23,234 nt of DNA from a virus. A program made the translations under genes and the position numbers. Shown piece after piece: positions 19,968 through 23,234 of the stretch. The number at the start of each line of letters is the position of its first letter. Within the stretch, counting starts at the first letter, position 1. The stretch spans positions 1-23,234 of IMG/VR virus record IMGVR_UViG_3300028794_000019. One strand, 5' to 3'. The notes beneath the pieces were generated by a model. It was not told where the DNA came from. It worked only from the letters and a program-made list of their open reading frames with translations, and did not search any database.

Positions 19968-20535
19968 GCGTAACCTCGTGGTGCTTAAACGCCTTGATTG
20001 CGCTGTTGGGATTGCAGTTGATCACCTCGATCCCTGCTCGCTCATAGTGCCGCGCGACCCGCGTGAAGCTGTCCACCACCTCACGCACCGCCTTACGAGG
20101 AAACGGCTTGTCGTCAAAGAAGTAGCTGTAAGGCTGGTGGAAGTCATAGCCGTAGAGGTAGATGCGCTCAGCGCCGAGCGCTGCGGCGAGGTTGATGGCG
20201 ACATATCCTGAGCAGCCCGGCGTGGTGCCTGGTCCGCTCGACAGCGTAGCGCCGTCGAGCATCGGCATTGCCTGGGCAACCCGCCGCCACAGCTGGACGC
20301 GCCAGCCTTCAAAGTGGTGGAAATTCTTATGGTAGGTGCAAATGTGCAACTCGGTCGAACTGGGCAAGCGGGTAATGCGCTCGCGCGCGGCGCGGGCGTA
20401 GTTGTGATCCAGGGTGAACCAGGCATGGCACGGCTTGAGCAAGCCGGCGTCGTTCACGCCGATCACCAGGCCGGGCAACTGCTCCGTATCGAGATCCTTC
20501 GCCGATGGGCCGCCACCGATGATGCACGCGATCAT
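19957..20535 (-). CDS. DUF115/MptE-like Rossmann protein
   Basis: A 192-aa protein started at ATG 20535 in an ATGA overlap; an in-frame GTG two codons earlier is possible. It begins MIACIIGGGPSAKDLDTEQL with a Gly-rich nucleotide-binding loop, continues VIGVNDAGLLKPCHAWFTLD and has SGYVAINLAAALGAERIYLY followed by GYDF. This resembles the DUF115 / 6-hydroxymethylpterin pyrophosphokinase-like fold and motility accessory factors (Maf) that add nonulosonic acid to flagellin. Its neighbour at 20532-21239 has a related layout. Together they suggest transfer of an activated sugar or phosphate-linked group. The real reaction is unknown. Confidence 0.55.
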   Translation of the reverse strand: MIACIIGGGPSAKDLDTEQLPGLVIGVNDAGLLKPCHAWFTLDHNYARAARERITRLPSSTELHICTYHKNFHHFEGWRVQLWRRVAQAMPMLDGATLSSGPGTTPGCSGYVAINLAAALGAERIYLYGYDFHQPYSYFFDDKPFPRKAVREVVDSFTRVARHYERAGIEVINCNPNSAIKAFKHHEVTHAA

Positions 20536-21239
20536 GCCCACACCTTCTCGGCAAACCGCAGGCCGAGGCCGAGCCGCCGCGCCATGCTCTCAAGCAATAG
20601 CCGCTCGGCGATATAATCGTGATTGCCTTCCTTCGTCGCGCCGGCCTTGTAGCCGTCCATGCCCCAAAAGCCGCCGTGCGCCTGATAGGTGGGCGAGAAG
20701 GCGGCGTCAGGGGCGAGCGCGACACCGGCGGCGATGTTGTCGAACCCCACCAGGATGAGTTCGCCGCCGGGCGCCGCGTTCTCCATTGCCCAGCACGCCG
20801 CGATACCGCCGCGCGTGAGTTCCCAGTTCCCCGTCTCGCCACAGCCCTCGATACCGGCCGCACGGCCTTCCTGCTCGATCCACCGGCTATGCTGCTCGAC
20901 GGTAATGGAGCGCTCTGGCAACGTCGAGAACGTCCCGCGCGGGCAATTGAGGATGGATGCTACCCATGCCTCGGCCGGCATGCGGCGGTTATGCTCGCGC
21001 CATTGCTTGATAATCTTGGGATGCGTTTCGATTATGCCGACGTCGTAGCGCTCGCCGTAATCGGCCGGATCCTGCCAATCCCAATTCCACATGCGCACGA
21101 CGCGGTCACAAGCGTCTATGCGAGTTCCCCAACCTCGGCCCTCGGGAGATCGGCCGTGGCCGATGATGGCCGTGGTTCCTGCCAGGCTTTGACGTGATTG
21201 AAGCCGTGCAAAGTTCCGTCTGTATTGCAATTGCTGCAC
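20532..21239 (-). CDS. GT29/DUF115-like glycosyltransferase candidate
   Basis: The recognisable domain begins TTAIIGHGRSPEGRGWGTRI DACDRVVRMW, like the N-terminal loop and 'ID..D.V.R.N' strand of GT29-type sialyltransferase-like proteins. It ends ELILVGFDNIAAG ... HDYIAERLLLESMARRLGLG. Start is uncertain: GTG 21239 follows GAGGGG well (235 aa), TTG 21230 is next, and a CTG at 21185 would start right at the domain. Any choice but the last gives a 115-124 base overlap with the radical SAM gene. The frame stays open upstream to 21425, but that part lies inside the radical SAM gene. Likely acts on a sugar donor with the other cassette enzymes. Confidence 0.6.
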   Translation of the reverse strand: MQQLQYRRNFARLQSRQSLAGTTAIIGHGRSPEGRGWGTRIDACDRVVRMWNWDWQDPADYGERYDVGIIETHPKIIKQWREHNRRMPAEAWVASILNCPRGTFSTLPERSITVEQHSRWIEQEGRAAGIEGCGETGNWELTRGGIAACWAMENAAPGGELILVGFDNIAAGVALAPDAAFSPTYQAHGGFWGMDGYKAGATKEGNHDYIAERLLLESMARRLGLGLRFAEKVWA

Positions 21240-22054
21240 GGATTGATCCCCTCGCGGCCCGCGAATAGCTGACGCCGCCGCTTGTGCATAGCTGGAGATG
21301 TCCAGATTTCCCAAAGACTTTGATGCACCAAGTTGCCGTAGCGAACGCGTTTCGACCAATCTTGCACACAAAGCAGCACGTCCCCATTCCAGTCCACAGT
21401 CATTTGATAGGCGAGATAGTGACACGGCCGCTCCGGCTGTACCGCATCTTGCTTACCCACCGTCACGGCTCCCGCGCGGTTTGTCAGCTTGAGCCCGAAA
21501 CCATCTTCCTCGGTGTGCCATCGATCGCGCAGAATATAACCGTCACCCTCGACAAGCCCGGCGCCGTCGAGCATCGCCTTGAACCTGAGCACCTGGTGCG
21601 GCCCGTCATACATGCTCACGACGATGCAATCGAGCCCAAGGCGCGCGAGATCGCGGGCGCCGTCCTCGGTCAATCTGTCGCCGTTCGTCACCAGCTCGAC
21701 GCGCCAGCCGTGGCCGCACAGCTCGGCGACGATGGCGAGGAAGGCCGGATGCAACATCGGCTCGCCGAACCCGCACAGCACAACGGCGCCCTGGAAATCG
21801 AGGCCGAGCAGTTCCGTGCGGATCCGCTTGACCAGGCCGAGCGGCATGTGAAGCGCCTGGTTCGGATAGGTCGCGGCGTCAATGCGCGGGCAGAAGACGC
21901 AAGGGCGCTTGCTACCGGCGGAACGGTTGCACAACTCCGTCAGGTTCAAATCGATCCAGCTCGGCATAGGCGAGCCGCCAGGCCCTGTCTGCACGTCGTC
22001 AATGAACCCCGACTTGCGGCGCAGGTTCGCCTTTGTTGCCTCGGTCAGCGCCAT
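21116..22054 (-). CDS. Radical SAM/SPASM-domain protein with unusual cysteine spacing
   Basis: A 312-aa protein started at ATG 22054 in a TGATG overlap. C42, C52 and C55 (LCNRSAGSKRPCVFCPR) should bind the 4Fe-4S cluster, but as CX9CX2C instead of CX3CX2C. The SAM-binding GFGEP follows at residues 95-99, then ELVTNG and VVSMYDG strands. The C-terminal SPASM-like part has RPCHYLAYQMTVDWNGDVLL CVQDW, GNLVHQSLWEIW and CSNCNTDGTLHGFNHVKAW. Such proteins use a 5'-deoxyadenosyl radical for difficult C-H chemistry, with a second cluster in the SPASM region. The last ~20 residues after KAW overlap the next gene and look like an added tail. Substrate is unknown, and a sugar or peptide is plausible. 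Confidence 0.8.
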   Translation of the reverse strand: MALTEATKANLRRKSGFIDDVQTGPGGSPMPSWIDLNLTELCNRSAGSKRPCVFCPRIDAATYPNQALHMPLGLVKRIRTELLGLDFQGAVVLCGFGEPMLHPAFLAIVAELCGHGWRVELVTNGDRLTEDGARDLARLGLDCIVVSMYDGPHQVLRFKAMLDGAGLVEGDGYILRDRWHTEEDGFGLKLTNRAGAVTVGKQDAVQPERPCHYLAYQMTVDWNGDVLLCVQDWSKRVRYGNLVHQSLWEIWTSPAMHKRRRQLFAGREGINPCSNCNTDGTLHGFNHVKAWQEPRPSSATADLPRAEVGELA

Positions 22055-22725
22055 CACGCAACCTTCGCCAGCTTGCGGAAGATCATCAACCCGTCATGCA
22101 GGCCCCCGAGCGCATCCTCGCGGTAGCGGGCTTCAAGCAACTGCAAGCGCGGCCAATGGGAGAACGCCTCCACCGCGCCGCGAAAGCCGTTGATCGTCTT
22201 GAGCGCATAACGCTGTTCGCCAATCGGCAAGAAGGCTTGATGCACAACAAATAAACCGCCGTCCGCAAGCATACCCATACTGTTATCAAGCGACGCAAGG
22301 AACTTCTCGTAAGGCTCTGCCACATACCAAAGCATTTGCGACCAGATGACTATATTGAATGCATGCTCAAATGCCGGAACAGGTTCGGATATGTCAGCAT
22401 GAATAAATTGCATGCTCGGATGGATTGCAGCGGCCTGTTGCAATGCGGCTATACTTATATCCATCCCGCTCCACTTGCCGCCGCACTCGCTCCAAAGCTG
22501 GGCGAGCACATGACCGTGACCACAACCGATCTCTAGCCCCTCGACGCGCTCGCCGAGCATGCGGTTCAAACGGCCCATGAGGTGGTCACGCGCCCAGCGG
22601 TAATAGGGCGCGCGCTCGCCGCTCGTGGCGCTCTGTCCCCACGGATCCGCATCAGTTTCGTAAAGCCGCTCGAAGTCGCCTACGAACTGGAGCGTGCCGT
22701 TCTCAAGTTCTTGGAATACCGTCAT
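22054..22725 (-). CDS. Class I SAM-dependent methyltransferase
   Basis: A 223-aa protein with motif I LEIGCGHGHV (64-73), an acidic residue after the next strand (GMDISIAALQQA), FIHADI and the motif FNIVIWSQMLWYV. The layout resembles NodS-like N-methyltransferases and other small-molecule methyltransferases, not DNA methylases: no DPPY or PC motif is present. The start overlaps the aminotransferase stop by 23 bases, and the two may act in order, placing and then methylating an amine. The central part (22230-22450) is more A/T-rich than the ends. Confidence 0.85.
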   Translation of the reverse strand: MTVFQELENGTLQFVGDFERLYETDADPWGQSATSGERAPYYRWARDHLMGRLNRMLGERVEGLEIGCGHGHVLAQLWSECGGKWSGMDISIAALQQAAAIHPSMQFIHADISEPVPAFEHAFNIVIWSQMLWYVAEPYEKFLASLDNSMGMLADGGLFVVHQAFLPIGEQRYALKTINGFRGAVEAFSHWPRLQLLEARYREDALGGLHDGLMIFRKLAKVA

Positions 22726-23234
22726 AAACGCTCCAGAATTTCTGCATCAGTTCGATGCTACCGCATGTGACCATGAAATAGCCGCCGTCGAGCCCGGTCA
22801 CATTGCGCATTAGCACGCCGCGCGCGGCCATCTGCTCGCATATGCCGGCCGGATCCGGGTATTCCACCAGGACGCTATTGCCATGCAACCCCCACGCGGG
22901 CAAGCCAGACATTTGGAACTGACGACGCAACCAATCACGGCCGCCGATCACCTCGCTTGTCCAGCCTTCCACCTCAAGCCAGTTGTCCATAAGCACACGA
23001 GCGGTTGCCATCGATAGCGCGCCCACTTCGCCGCTCGGCCGGATTGCGTCCAAATAATCGAGCGTCGAGCGTGCGCCGACAGCATAGCCAAGGCGGATGC
23101 CGGCCGCGCCGAACGCTTTAGAGAAGGTTCGCAGCACGGTCAGGTTTTTGAACTGGGCATGGCCGCCAATAGCGCTCTCGGCGCCGAACCCATGATAAGC
23201 CTCATCGACGGCAACCCATGTGTCGGGAAGCCGT
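22703..23234 (-). CDS. PLP-dependent aminotransferase, 5' truncated (HisC-like)
   Basis: The frame is open to the window edge, so the N-terminal half is missing; about 177 residues are visible. RLPDTWVAVDEAYHGFG holds the Asp-Glu-Ala-Tyr strand that contacts the cofactor, and LRTFSKAFGAAGIRLGYAVG carries the Schiff-base lysine (in FSKAFG) and the following G.R.GY loop. This matches class I/II aminotransferases of the histidinol-phosphate aminotransferase subgroup. The C-terminal domain has GLHGNSVLVEYPDPAGICEQ and RGVLMRNVTG. In a sugar/small-molecule cassette it likely transfers an amino group to, or removes one from, a keto or phosphorylated intermediate. Confidence 0.88.
   Translation of the reverse strand, partial: RLPDTWVAVDEAYHGFGAESAIGGHAQFKNLTVLRTFSKAFGAAGIRLGYAVGARSTLDYLDAIRPSGEVGALSMATARVLMDNWLEVEGWTSEVIGGRDWLRRQFQMSGLPAWGLHGNSVLVEYPDPAGICEQMAARGVLMRNVTGLDGGYFMVTCGSIELMQKFWSVYDGIPRT

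Noticed and set aside
21284-22126. + strand frame of 280 codons opposite the radical SAM gene
   Set aside because: Antisense shadow; the - strand carries the radical SAM and SPASM cysteines in order.
22054-22725. Possible DNA methyltransferase for phage DNA protection
   Set aside because: It has the class I SAM motif but no (D/N/S)PP(Y/F) or PC catalytic motif of base methylases, and its neighbours are sugar/small-molecule enzymes.
19152-23234. Host chromosome joined to a prophage, with the cassette belonging to the host
   Set aside because: The last cassette gene overlaps the head-tail adaptor by ATGA and all cassette genes share strand and overlaps with the late operon, with no attachment site or integrase seen. 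A misassembly cannot be fully excluded from sequence alone.

Overview
The window reads as part of a tailed (siphovirus-like) bacteriophage genome with a GC-rich, proteobacterial-style composition. The phage assignment rests on a family-B-like DNA polymerase, an endolysin, a tape-measure protein, a tail tube, HK97 gp10-type and DUF3168-type connector genes, and dense gene packing with ATGA/TAATG stop-start overlaps. No sheath gene is seen, so a non-contractile tail is likely. The host cannot be named from the sequence. There are no rRNA or tRNA genes, IS elements or CRISPR arrays, and no stretch over 300 bases lacks a gene.

Left arm, + strand, 1-8130: replication and accessory genes. It starts with a 5'-truncated protein resembling phage ssDNA-binding proteins. 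Next come a protein with a phage motif of the G(V/I)P(W/F)...DGTW.(R/K)RR type, a zinc-binding small protein, a nucleoside 2-deoxyribosyltransferase-like enzyme and the DNA polymerase (3282-5195). After the polymerase there are two copies of an identical 32-bp promoter-bearing repeat (5218 and 5460). The first drives a 52-aa gene that ends in a hairpin. The second drives a roughly 155-nt structured leader ahead of a small exported protein. The rest (6052-8130) is a run of tiny overlapping genes, including two tandem mini-proteins with DnaJ-type CxxCxGxG zinc motifs, several missing from a simple long-ORF view.

Right arm, - strand, 23234 down to 8073: the late operon, transcribed right to left and converging on the left arm with a 58-bp overlap of coding ends. 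In transcription order it has a biosynthetic cassette, then connector and tail genes, then lysis genes. The cassette (23234-19152) holds a PLP aminotransferase, a SAM methyltransferase, a radical SAM/SPASM protein, a GT29/DUF115-like protein, a second DUF115/MptE-like protein and a capsule-synthesis-like glycosyltransferase. The structural genes are head-tail adaptor, DUF3168 terminator, tail tube, gp10-type protein, tail assembly chaperones, tape measure, distal tail protein, hub protein fused to a large glycine-rich domain, and tail fibre/spike. The lysis region holds small coiled-coil and membrane proteins, the endolysin and a holin-like protein.

Four points stand out. (1) The six-gene sugar/metabolite cassette is translationally coupled to the virion genes and could decorate the virion or modify a surface glycan. 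(2) A canonical GGGAAAC slippery site followed by a perfect 8-bp hairpin lies in the tail chaperone gene and leads into an otherwise unannotated -1 frame extension with conserved-looking gpT-type residues. (3) The duplicated promoters carry an 11-bp-period direct repeat. (4) A multi-hairpin leader RNA ends exactly at a Shine-Dalgarno sequence.
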